Part shown: piece by piece, positions 6,091-11,535 of the stretch
Layout of the letters: every line of letters begins with the position of its first letter
Numbering within the stretch: the stretch's first letter is position 1
Source: a virus
Length of the DNA stretch: 22,978 nt
IMG/VR virus record: IMGVR_UViG_3300043409_000268
Coordinates: 1-22,978 of that record
Strand: one strand, 5' to 3'
Program-made: the position numbers and the translations under genes
Notes under the pieces: generated by a model
Seen by the model: only the letters and a program-made list of their open reading frames with translations
What the model was told of the DNA's origin: nothing
The model's database searches: none

Positions 6091-6453
6091 TTAGTAGTAA
6101 TTGCATCTGATCTGCTCTTTAAGTTTCTCTAATTTCTCAAGGCTAACACATTCTAACACCCTCTGCTTTAATGGTTTGTAGTATTGAGGTAGCACAAACT
6201 TCTCCCTTAATTCTAAGGTATGCATCATATAAGCACTGTCTTTGTACTTTGAGTAAGTGTCATGCTTAGCTATCCCATTTATGACAGTTGCGTGAGTTTG
6301 TTCAAACAGCCTACCAATCTGTGATAGTGTCATACCATCCCTTTTGAGTACTTTGTACAGGTAATACCTCTTGTAAAGTACATGCATATACCTGCTTTTT
6401 TGTTTTAGATCGTGCTTATCTATGATAGCCTGTACCTCTTCTAGTCTGGTCAT
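6091..6453 (-). CDS. Small protein with DnaA domain-IV-like helix-turn-helix; candidate origin-binding protein
   Basis: Residues 41-60 read MTLSQIGRLFEQTHATVING. This resembles the DnaA C-terminal DNA-binding signature (L-P-E-I-G-R-x-F-G-x-x-H-x-T-V), including the IGR-x-F helix and the H-x-T-V recognition helix. It is preceded by a basic helix (RYYLYKVLKRDG) as in DnaA domain IV. There is no ATPase domain; the rest of the 120 residues is helical and charged. The gene lies immediately upstream of the iteron cluster and the primase-helicase, so binding to the iterons as initiator or regulator is the obvious hypothesis. Its ATG overlaps the stop of the preceding gene. Identification rests on motif resemblance only. 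Confidence 0.72.
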   Translation of the reverse strand: MTRLEEVQAIIDKHDLKQKSRYMHVLYKRYYLYKVLKRDGMTLSQIGRLFEQTHATVINGIAKHDTYSKYKDSAYMMHTLELREKFVLPQYYKPLKQRVLECVSLEKLEKLKEQIRCNYY

Positions 6454-6692
6454 GATAATAGTTTAGGGTTTACACTCTTAAAGAGCTCACTTTGACTGTC
6501 TACCAATCCCACTGCATTGATATAATCTATCTCTACCTTTGCACTGGCTATGATAGTAGCACTCAGCTGAGCTATTGCTTTTGCCTTTTCTACTTCCTGC
6601 TGTACTTTCTCATTACTCATGTCCTCATCAGCTAATCTTTCAAGTGCCATAAAGATGTGATCACGTAGATCACTTAGTTTGTTGTTTGCCAT
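6450..6692 (-). CDS. Small helical phage protein, function unknown (80 aa)
   Basis: Reads MANNKLSDLRDHIFMALERL, then an acidic turn (ADEDMSNEKVQQEVEKAK) and a long helix (AIAQLSATIIASAKVEIDYI). Small proteins of this kind, with KLSDLRDHIFxALERL at the N-terminus, are common in phage early regions and are often found with HNH genes and small DNA-binding proteins. I know of no demonstrated function. The stop overlaps the start of the DnaA-like gene (ATGA), and the start overlaps the HNH gene's 3' end by 23 nt. Probably an oligomeric helical protein. Confidence 0.7.
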   Translation of the reverse strand: MANNKLSDLRDHIFMALERLADEDMSNEKVQQEVEKAKAIAQLSATIIASAKVEIDYINAVGLVDSQSELFKSVNPKLLS

Positions 6693-7278
6693 TTGTTTTA
6701 CGTTTTAGTTTACATGTTAGTTTCATTACTTCCTGTAGCTCAGCAGGATATCTTTGTATAGTATTACGAGCCATATTTTCCTTTCTACTTATTACTTGCA
6801 GATTACTTAGTTCACAGTTCAAATAGTTGCCATCTAAAAATATGACTACAGATCCTGGAGCTATCTCCCCATTTGCCTGAGTCCATACGTGCCTCTGCAG
6901 TAGTTCCCATTGGCAATCTTTAATTTTGATATATTGGTAAAATCTACCTGTCTTATCAGCTCTTAAATTAATGGTTCCATTAGGCTTAGTATTGTGAGGC
7001 TTATTGCCTTTCTTAAACATGGTAGGTGCTACCTTCTCATAGATTTCTGCATCCATCTGCTTACCTTTATTATGTGGAGTGTGCCCTGGCTTAAATTGAT
7101 TAGGTACAGATGGCTCTATGATCCTACCACTTTCAGGTGTAAGCATATACTCAGCTGATTTCTTTATCTTAGCACCCCATGCAGTATTGTATACCTTGCT
7201 TATGGTTACCCCTAGAAGCTCAGCTATGTACTTACTGCTGTGATTTGGATATAGATCTATGATCTGCTGTTTTATCAT
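6670..7278 (-). CDS. HNH-endonuclease-like protein with N-terminal helix-turn-helix
   Basis: Residues 1-35 form a helix-turn-helix (SSKYIAELLGVTISKVYNTAW). The centre holds two related segments, FKPGHTPHNKGK and FKKGNKPHNTKPNG. These are followed by a strand-rich part and the HNH-type core: LLQRHVW (H130), then PGSVVIFLDGNYLNCELSNL (D149, N151) and ISRKENMARN. In canonical HNH_3 proteins the second block has a His where this protein has Phe (IFLDGN), so the metal site is incomplete. It may be a weakly active or non-catalytic DNA-binding form, a variant often seen in Bacteroidota phages. It sits within the early operon rather than interrupting another gene, so it is probably not a recent homing insertion. 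Confidence 0.8.
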   Translation of the reverse strand: MIKQQIIDLYPNHSSKYIAELLGVTISKVYNTAWGAKIKKSAEYMLTPESGRIIEPSVPNQFKPGHTPHNKGKQMDAEIYEKVAPTMFKKGNKPHNTKPNGTINLRADKTGRFYQYIKIKDCQWELLQRHVWTQANGEIAPGSVVIFLDGNYLNCELSNLQVISRKENMARNTIQRYPAELQEVMKLTCKLKRKTNGKQQTK

Positions 7279-7421
7279 AAGGTCTCAACTTTAAGTATTA
7301 GTCTAGGCCACATGGCCATAAGTTGTAAAGCGTGCTCTTTGTCTAAGGCCTCTAATATCCTGGTGCCTATCAGCTTTTTACCACTTTCAAAATAGTTATA
7401 GGTTACTTTATAGCGTTTCAT
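7275..7421 (-). CDS. Small protein of unknown function (48 aa)
   Basis: MKRYKVTYNYFESGKKLIGT followed by ILEALDKEHALQLMAMWPRL. A compact beta-beta-alpha-like small protein without recognisable motif. I chose the Met at 7421 rather than the first Met of the open frame (7526). The extra 35 residues would lie wholly over the upstream gene, while the shorter form overlaps it by only 14 nt and begins the natural-looking sequence. Its stop overlaps the HNH start (ATGA). Function unknown. Confidence 0.65.
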   Translation of the reverse strand: MKRYKVTYNYFESGKKLIGTRILEALDKEHALQLMAMWPRLILKVETL

Positions 7422-7662
7422 TGGTCTCAGGATTAAAGGTTTCGTTGTAGTAATCTTCAGCTGTTTCTCTTGGAAAAATATCTTCATCTTGAGTAATATC
7501 AAAACACCCTTGACAATAGCTTTCAAATATCTGTTGCTTCTCCATTGCTAGATACTTATGGAAGTGGTTAATAAACTCTTTGCCCATTATTGAGTGCATA
7601 TTAAAAAGTTCAGGGTATAACTCTTCTAAATCGCTAAATACTTCTTGTATTGCTGTTTTCAT
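7408..7662 (-). CDS. Small acidic phage protein ending in YYNETF-type motif (84 aa)
   Basis: Helical acidic protein: MKTAIQEVFSDLEELYPELF, then MGKEFINHFHKYLAMEKQQI, then an ending containing AEDYYNETFNPETNETL. The sequence EKQQI, a short loop, and a C-terminal YYNETF is a recurrent arrangement in small early proteins of Bacteroidota phages. The function is, to my knowledge, not established. It is coupled by ATGA overlap to the gene before it and overlaps the 48-aa gene after it by 14 nt. Confidence 0.72.
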   Translation of the reverse strand: MKTAIQEVFSDLEELYPELFNMHSIMGKEFINHFHKYLAMEKQQIFESYCQGCFDITQDEDIFPRETAEDYYNETFNPETNETL

Positions 7663-7841
7663 TTGTTTTTTGGTTTTAGTATTGTTTCTTCGTTAAAGTC
7701 TTGCTCACTTAGATAGTCTAGGTACAGCTCTAGATTAAAGCTGCCACCTTTATCACCTTCGCAGCTCTGCTCTCTCCACCATAGCATCTTCCGTTTAAGG
7801 CTAAAGGTTGTTTGTGTAAATTGGTTTTCAGTAGTTTCCAT
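7659..7841 (-). CDS. Small protein of unknown function (60 aa)
   Basis: Begins METTENQFTQTTFSLKRKML and contains WWREQSCEGDKGG and an acidic helix (LELYLDYLSEQDFNEE). Not recognised. Its TGA overlaps the ATG of the next gene, and it begins 2 nt after the previous one, so it is almost certainly translated as part of the early operon. One cysteine, no membrane segment. Function cannot be inferred from the residues. Confidence 0.62.
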   Translation of the reverse strand: METTENQFTQTTFSLKRKMLWWREQSCEGDKGGSFNLELYLDYLSEQDFNEETILKPKNK

Positions 7842-7843
7842 CT

Positions 7844-8095
7844 TTAGATACTTTCAGGGTTAAAATATGCCCACTCTTCTATAAGTAGGCTTGTCTCTTC
7901 TAGCTCTTTGCTAGTTAAGGGATAGGTTAATTTATAGTTAGTGGTAGTTAGGTAGCTATCTACTAGCAGAGCCTCGTAGACACCCTCCTCAACAAAGTAG
8001 CATCTAAACTCAGCAGTGTAAATTATACCTCCATCCTCAGATGCCCACCATACGTTAAGGTATCCCTTGCGTATGTAGTCAAGTTCGTAACTCAT
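7844..8095 (-). CDS. Small protein of unknown function (83 aa)
   Basis: A beta-rich N-terminal half (RKGYLNVWWASEDGGIIYTA, then EFRCYFVEEGVYEALLVDSY) followed by a helical acidic end (SKELEETSLLIEEWAYFNPE). Not recognised. The start overlaps the stop of the 26-aa membrane peptide upstream (ATGA), indicating translational coupling. Composition and codon choice resemble neighbouring genes. The acidic, aromatic character could fit a small inhibitor that mimics DNA or binds a host protein, but this is speculation. Confidence 0.65.
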   Translation of the reverse strand: MSYELDYIRKGYLNVWWASEDGGIIYTAEFRCYFVEEGVYEALLVDSYLTTTNYKLTYPLTSKELEETSLLIEEWAYFNPESI

Positions 8096-8172
8096 AGTGC
8101 ACAGGATATGTACATTCCTACTAAAAATAGTGTTAAGGCAGCTAAGCCTTGGATAAAATCAATAGTTCTCAT
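8092..8172 (-). CDS. 26-residue membrane peptide
   Basis: Reads MRTIDFIQGLAALTLFLVGM and then YISCAL. It has a short charged N-terminus followed by one hydrophobic helix. Its ATG lies 14 nt inside the 3' end of the 58-aa gene, and its TGA overlaps the ATG of the 83-aa gene (8092-8095), so it bridges the gap between them exactly. Together with the 31-aa peptide at 735-830 it is one of two tiny membrane proteins embedded in the early operons. No function can be assigned. Confidence 0.5.
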   Translation of the reverse strand: MRTIDFIQGLAALTLFLVGMYISCAL

Positions 8173-8335
8173 CTAGTCCTAGTTTTTCGATTAATACTAA
8201 TAGAGTTACATACTTTGTTTGTAGTCTCTGAGCTGCAGGATCTGTGTGTCCGAATGCTTTTACCATTTCATTGTACTCATCTCTCAACTCTATTGAATAG
8301 AGGAGGATAGTAGCTTTCATTTGTTCTGTTGTCAT
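8159..8335 (-). CDS. First gene of the early operon, small helical protein (58 aa)
   Basis: Reads MTTEQMKATILLYSIELRDE, then YNEMVKAFGHTDPAAQRLQT and a hydrophobic-charged helix (VTLLVLIEKLGLDENY). Not recognised; a small two- or three-helix protein. It is the first gene after the promoter at 8359-8366, and its start codon is preceded by the AAACTAACCAA leader element. It is therefore probably the first early protein translated from this operon and a direct target if the proposed antisense RNA acts. The start is fixed by the leader. Confidence 0.72.
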   Translation of the reverse strand: MTTEQMKATILLYSIELRDEYNEMVKAFGHTDPAAQRLQTKYVTLLVLIEKLGLDENY

Positions 8336-8391
8336 TGGTTAGTTTTAATTGGTTTAGACAAATATACGTACTTACAATGAATTGTATACAA
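8335..8391 (-). promoter_or_regulatory. Early promoter with palindromic operator-like sequence and leader element
   Basis: On the minus strand TATATTTG at 8359-8366 matches the Bacteroidota -7 box; the leader runs to the ATG at 8335 and ends AAACTAACCAATG. Upstream of the box, where a -33 region would lie, are overlapping inverted repeats: ACAAT-GA-ATTGT (8374-8385) and the perfect palindrome TTGTATACAA (8382-8391). These suggest a repressor site. A TTG stands 22 nt upstream of the -7 box. The rest of the gap up to 8485 shows only AT-rich sequence with tiny unsupported frames. Confidence 0.6.
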
Positions 8392-8485
8392 CTTTGCGTT
8401 ATCAATAATCATTCTAAATAAGGAATGTGAACATATAAGCCTATCATGTATAGAAAATGTAATAATTTGAACATAAGAAATAAGG

Positions 8486-8552
8486 GCAAAAAATAACCCC
8501 CTACCAAACTAACCAAAGATATAGGGGGCTATGAGTCTCTAATACGAGACCT
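8486..8552 (-). ncRNA. Candidate small antisense RNA (about 65 nt) targeting early-operon leaders
   Basis: Starting a few bases after the TATATTTG box at 8557-8564, the minus strand would give a 5' hairpin (GTCTC/GAGAC at 8546-8550 and 8535-8539, loop GTATTA). A second, stronger hairpin follows, with stem CCCCCTA/TAGGGGG and an 18-nt loop UAUCUUUGGUUAGUUUGG, ending in TTATTTTTT. The loop part UUGGUUAGUUU is an exact 11-nt complement of AAACUAACCAA, the leader sequence that ends on the A of AUG in the operons starting at 8335 and 2228. It pairs over 9 nt with the primase-helicase leader at 5867-5875. An exposed loop on a stable stem is the usual arrangement for an RNA that pairs in trans. It could also be released from the 3' end of the late mRNA. 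Transcription and function are inferred. Confidence 0.6.
8488..8528 (-). terminator. Intrinsic terminator of the late operon
   Basis: Minus-strand stem CCCCCTA (8522-8528) with TAGGGGG (8497-8503), an 18-nt loop, and then TTATTTTTT (8488-8496). It lies about 45 nt after the stop of the metallophosphoesterase gene and before the early promoter, so it separates late from early transcription. The loop is unusually long for a terminator and carries the antisense sequence described for the ncRNA. Confidence 0.85.
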
Positions 8553-8556
8553 GGTG

Positions 8557-8564
8557 CAAATATA
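8557..8564 (-). promoter_or_regulatory. TATATTTG promoter box upstream of the candidate small RNA
   Basis: An exact copy of the box found before the ERF and first early operons, placed just after the metallophosphoesterase stop (8574). It is followed not by a gene but by two hairpins and a T-tract. The upstream -33 region has only AGTTT-like sequence, so its strength is uncertain. Its likely start point falls at the base of the first hairpin. Confidence 0.5.
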
Positions 8565-8573
8565 TGTAAAAAA

Positions 8574-9443
8574 TTACATATTAAACTTATGACTATCAAT
8601 ATATTTTGTCACTAATCTATCACCTGTAGTGGCCCTCAATAATTTTATGGTTAATATCCTACCTCCTAATGGCTTAATGGGAGCTCCACGTTCAACGTGC
8701 CACCCTTGCGAACCATCACCGTACTCTTCTTTATAGGTACCTGTAAGCATTAGGTGTAACTGCTTTTGCTTAAGTACATAACCTCCTACACTATGATGCT
8801 CTATAGTATCCCTCACATCATTTCTACAGCTGTTCTCATGTATGTGGCCCATTGTGAACACATCAAAGTTCTCATAAGTCTCTAATGCCCTGGTTAAATT
8901 AATAGCTCCCTTAGTAACTATACCACCACCACCTGAGCCATGGAAGTACTTTACCTTAGTTGAGTATTTAGATCCCCATCCTGAATTTTGCTTAACTACT
9001 AACCACCCACCATAGCCACCTGTCTGAATGTTAGATCCTGCTTTATAGTTGAGTAGGTCCACAAATCTTTGGAGTATATCAGTTTCTTGAAATTTAATTA
9101 TAGCAGTTTCGTGGTTGCCATAACCTATTAGCTTAATGATGTGAGCATAGGGGAGAAACCAATCTACAGCAGTCTCAACTATACTATCTAAGTACTTTGC
9201 GTTATTGTGCTCAGGTCTAATGTCTGACTTGTTACGCCTGTTATCTCCTCTACCTTGCATAAGACAAAACATATCACCGTTAATCATCACAGGTATATCC
9301 TCTTCTAAGCAATAGTCTAGGTGCCTCTTTAGCATATCTCTATCACAGTGAGGGTTATCCCAGTGTAGATCAGATAGCATAGCAATACGTGCATGTAGAT
9401 TATCAATGATAAGCTCATGCACATTCTTAGAATGTTTAATCAT
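8574..9443 (-). CDS. Calcineurin-like metallophosphoesterase
   Basis: A dinuclear metal phosphoesterase with all core motifs: SDLHWDN (D25, H27), MINGDMF (N55-G-D57), YGNHET (N110, H111), YFHGSG (H168) and TMGHIHEN (G-H200-x-H202). Its 289-residue length is ordinary for a single-domain enzyme. The motif pattern fits a phosphodiesterase/exonuclease-like fold, but the substrate (DNA, RNA or a nucleotide signal) cannot be read from it. It is the last gene of the late transcription unit, coupled by ATGA overlap to the spanin-like gene, so it is probably made late together with lysis proteins. Phages often place such enzymes near DNA genes; the position after the lysis genes is less usual. Confidence 0.88.
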   Translation of the reverse strand: MIKHSKNVHELIIDNLHARIAMLSDLHWDNPHCDRDMLKRHLDYCLEEDIPVMINGDMFCLMQGRGDNRRNKSDIRPEHNNAKYLDSIVETAVDWFLPYAHIIKLIGYGNHETAIIKFQETDILQRFVDLLNYKAGSNIQTGGYGGWLVVKQNSGWGSKYSTKVKYFHGSGGGGIVTKGAINLTRALETYENFDVFTMGHIHENSCRNDVRDTIEHHSVGGYVLKQKQLHLMLTGTYKEEYGDGSQGWHVERGAPIKPLGGRILTIKLLRATTGDRLVTKYIDSHKFNM

Positions 9444-9877
9444 AAATAAAGTTTAAGTAATAGTCTAGTAACGAATGACAGGAGTACTCCTATTATAAAG
9501 CCCCATACTAGAAGCATCCAATTAGTTTTTGCTTTTTGCTTTTTTTCAGTTTTGTATATGTACTTATACTTAAGCACATCTTGTTTTAATATCTGAGTTT
9601 TGTACCGGTACTCTATCTTAGTTTGCCACCTGGTCTTAGGAAGGTATACATTCTTAAAACTAATGATAGTATCTTTTGACGTTATTATTTTTTCCCATAC
9701 AATCGTATCATTTCGTATCACTGCAAAGCTATCTACTGAGATTATTCTAATAGTATCACTATCCTCCACTAACTCTAGGCCATACTTAACAGCCTTCTTA
9801 TAGTGGTATTGTGCCTTCTTAGCGTCTGAACAGCTAAATAGTAGGGATAGTATTAAAAGTGGTAGTAAGTGTCTCAT
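9440..9877 (-). CDS. Spanin-like lipoprotein with C-terminal membrane anchor (probable unimolecular spanin)
   Basis: The N-terminus MRHLLPLLILSLLFSC is a lipoprotein signal with lipobox LFSC, so Cys16 would be lipidated and placed in the outer membrane. The next ~100 residues are charged and strand-rich, with repeated short beta segments (TIRIISVDSFAVIRNDTIVW). The C-terminus has a transmembrane helix (about 119-137, NWMLLVWGFIIGVLLSFV) that would sit in the inner membrane. One chain bridging both membranes is the architecture of unimolecular spanins such as T1 gp11, which fuse the membranes in the last step of lysis. It directly follows holin and amidase genes, overlapping the amidase stop by ATGA. 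No sequence match is claimed; topology and context support the call. Confidence 0.75.
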   Translation of the reverse strand: MRHLLPLLILSLLFSCSDAKKAQYHYKKAVKYGLELVEDSDTIRIISVDSFAVIRNDTIVWEKIITSKDTIISFKNVYLPKTRWQTKIEYRYKTQILKQDVLKYKYIYKTEKKQKAKTNWMLLVWGFIIGVLLSFVTRLLLKLYL

Positions 9878-10521
9878 AGGCTCTCTAACATTGTTATCAT
9901 TCTAGGGCAGGGATAGATATCACTCTTATCCTTTCTCACTGAATTGTGGGTAAATATACCACTTTCTCCTTTCAAAGCACGTTTGTCTATATCAAAGATG
10001 GTAGCAAAGTAAGTTTTAGGGATATTGTACTGATCACAAAGGTAGACTAGAAGCTGTCTAGTGCTCTCTATTTGTGCATCTGTATACTTCTGCCAATAGA
10101 TATAGCCTTTGTACTTTTTATCTAAGATAGTTACATCAGTATAGTCTACTTTACCCCCTACATAGTTATAGTAATATCCGTTCTTTTTAGTCAATGGTCC
10201 ATAGTTGCATATCTCAATGCCTACCGATATCTTATCTAAGCTCTTGTATGGTATCCCTGACTCTGTAAATATCTCTTGTTTAAGGCCCAGGTGATAAGCC
10301 CAATTTTTAGAGCTAAAGCATTGCACTATAGTACCTCTATTACCAATGATAAAAGCAGTGGCTACCTTTCCTGCCTGTTTGTTAAAGTACTTTGCTACTG
10401 CTACTGCATCAGGTCCACCTGCTGTATGGTGTAGGTATATCTGCTTTTTGTCAGTAAGCTCATCTACGTATTGATCCTTAGATAATCGGTGTTGTATTAT
10501 CTTTGTTATATCTAACTCCAT
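9874..10521 (-). CDS. N-acetylmuramoyl-L-alanine amidase (endolysin, Amidase_2 type)
   Basis: Cleaves the amide bond between MurNAc and the peptide stem of peptidoglycan to lyse the host. Motifs: IYLHHTAGG with zinc-ligand His at 31/32; the substrate-pocket region FIIGNRGTIVQCF and WAYHLG; SVGIEICNYGPL in the centre; and the C-terminal cluster THNSVRKDKSDIYPCP with H192, a basic catalytic-type residue (K197/K199) and C205, the expected H-x-C zinc ligands of T7-lysozyme-like amidases. There is no signal peptide, so it depends on the holin encoded just upstream, whose 3' end it overlaps by 44 nt. Length of 215 residues is slightly above the minimal family size. Confidence 0.93.
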   Translation of the reverse strand: MELDITKIIQHRLSKDQYVDELTDKKQIYLHHTAGGPDAVAVAKYFNKQAGKVATAFIIGNRGTIVQCFSSKNWAYHLGLKQEIFTESGIPYKSLDKISVGIEICNYGPLTKKNGYYYNYVGGKVDYTDVTILDKKYKGYIYWQKYTDAQIESTRQLLVYLCDQYNIPKTYFATIFDIDKRALKGESGIFTHNSVRKDKSDIYPCPRMITMLESL

Positions 10522-10969
10522 CTATATCTCCTTTTATTTCTTTTGAACGCTGTAATAAATTCTTAAATGCTGACCAAATATCTATGCCTTTTACAGCCTT
10601 GTAATTCTCTGATATTGATATCACCTCTATACTACAAAGTACTAAAGATAAAATTTTTGTGAGCATTAAAGGCACTGAGAAAAATTGCAGAATAATATCA
10701 TTAAGAATAAACTTATCTATCAGGTAGAAGCCAATCACTGCCACCTCATAAAGCATTAGCTTAGAGATGATAGCAGATAGTTTACGTGATGTAATGGGTA
10801 TGCCTAGTTTCTTAGCCTTCCAAATACCTGTTAGCGTATCCACCAAAATAGCAAAACCAATTAAAAATAATATACCTGAGATAGGTAAAAAGAAAGAACC
10901 TACCACTGCTAAAAGTTGAATAATGTATTTTTGAATTGAGGATAAAAGAATGGCTAACTGTAGTTTCAT
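10478..10969 (-). CDS. Phage holin
   Basis: A 163-residue membrane protein with hydrophobic helices at about 15-45 (IIQLLAVVGSFFLPISGILF and onward), 70-90 and 95-115. The signature ILVDTLTGIWKAKKLG, followed by ITSRKLSAIISKLMLYE, is characteristic of the phage_holin_4/toxin-secretion holin type: a D-x-x-T-G helix followed by a short basic loop. The C-terminus is charged and cytoplasmic. It forms the membrane hole that releases the amidase. It sits directly before the amidase gene (44-nt overlap), and its ATG overlaps the stop of the head-tail connector gene (TAATG). Confidence 0.9.
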   Translation of the reverse strand: MKLQLAILLSSIQKYIIQLLAVVGSFFLPISGILFLIGFAILVDTLTGIWKAKKLGIPITSRKLSAIISKLMLYEVAVIGFYLIDKFILNDIILQFFSVPLMLTKILSLVLCSIEVISISENYKAVKGIDIWSAFKNLLQRSKEIKGDIDGVRYNKDNTTPII

Positions 10970-11535
10970 TAGAGAATAAGTATAGAGTTATTATATCCGT
11001 TCTCTCTAAAAGTGCCACAGGTGCCTAGGCAGGTTGTTTGGTATTGATTAATGCAGCTGCAGTTATTAAACATAGGCCTAAGATCTGTATCCTGATTAGT
11101 GGTAGAGATAAACTGAGGAAATAGATTTCTATTAACTAGCAGCCATCTGATTAATCTCTGCTCAAAAAAGCTAGCCTTCTGTGCATAGTGCTCCATACCA
11201 AAGGCTACCTCATTACGTGATACACTAGCAGAATAATCTCCTGACTGAGTTTGTAATCCTTTATTTTTAAGTTGGTAAGTCAAACCAAAAACAGCATCTT
11301 CAGCAGATCTCCAAGCTATCACTGGTTGAATAAACTCAACTAAGTCTACCTCATCAGGGTTCAGTGTCTGAGCATTATACTGAGTTAGCATATAGTTGTA
11401 AAAAGTAGTGCCTAAAATAGGCTGTACTCTTAGTGCTGCCTGAGTAGCTATGTATGGTGTTACATCTGTTACGTCTACATTAGCAGTAATAGGCGTATTA
11501 ACTTTTAGATAAGTTTCAGTTATGAAATATAGCAT
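10969..11535 (-). CDS. Head-tail connector-like protein (DUF6712-type)
   Basis: Helical N-terminal two thirds: a strand MLYFITETYLKVNTPI, then TPYIATQAALRVQPILGTTF, then VEFIQPVIAWRSAEDAVFGL. These are followed by the loop LQTQSGDYSASVSRNEVAFG and the helix FFEQRLIRWLLVNRNLF. This order matches the small connector proteins encoded beside portal genes in Bacteroidota phages (DUF6712-like). The C-terminus is cysteine-rich (CSCINQYQTTCLGTCGTF), which is unusual and could bind metal or form disulphides in the virion. It follows the portal gene with a 1-nt overlap. Role inferred from context and helical pattern. Confidence 0.7.
   Translation of the reverse strand: MLYFITETYLKVNTPITANVDVTDVTPYIATQAALRVQPILGTTFYNYMLTQYNAQTLNPDEVDLVEFIQPVIAWRSAEDAVFGLTYQLKNKGLQTQSGDYSASVSRNEVAFGMEHYAQKASFFEQRLIRWLLVNRNLFPQFISTTNQDTDLRPMFNNCSCINQYQTTCLGTCGTFRENGYNNSILIL

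Noticed and set aside
5870-6106. 78-aa minus-strand frame across the region before the primase-helicase
   Set aside because: It reads through the iteron cluster and AT-rich tract, has an unnatural composition and overlaps the promoter; the region is better explained as an origin or operator.
7275-7526. 83-aa version of the 48-aa early protein
   Set aside because: The extra N-terminal residues overlie the neighbouring gene in another frame and look arbitrary; the Met at 7421 gives the usual short overlap.
8332-8412. 26-aa minus-strand frame (MIIDNAKLYTIHCKYVYLSK and onward) ending with ATGA overlap on the first early gene
   Set aside because: It covers the TATATTTG box, the palindromes and the conserved leader; the ATGA overlap follows simply from the leader ending CAATGA. 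A 21-aa frame just upstream of it is equally unsupported.
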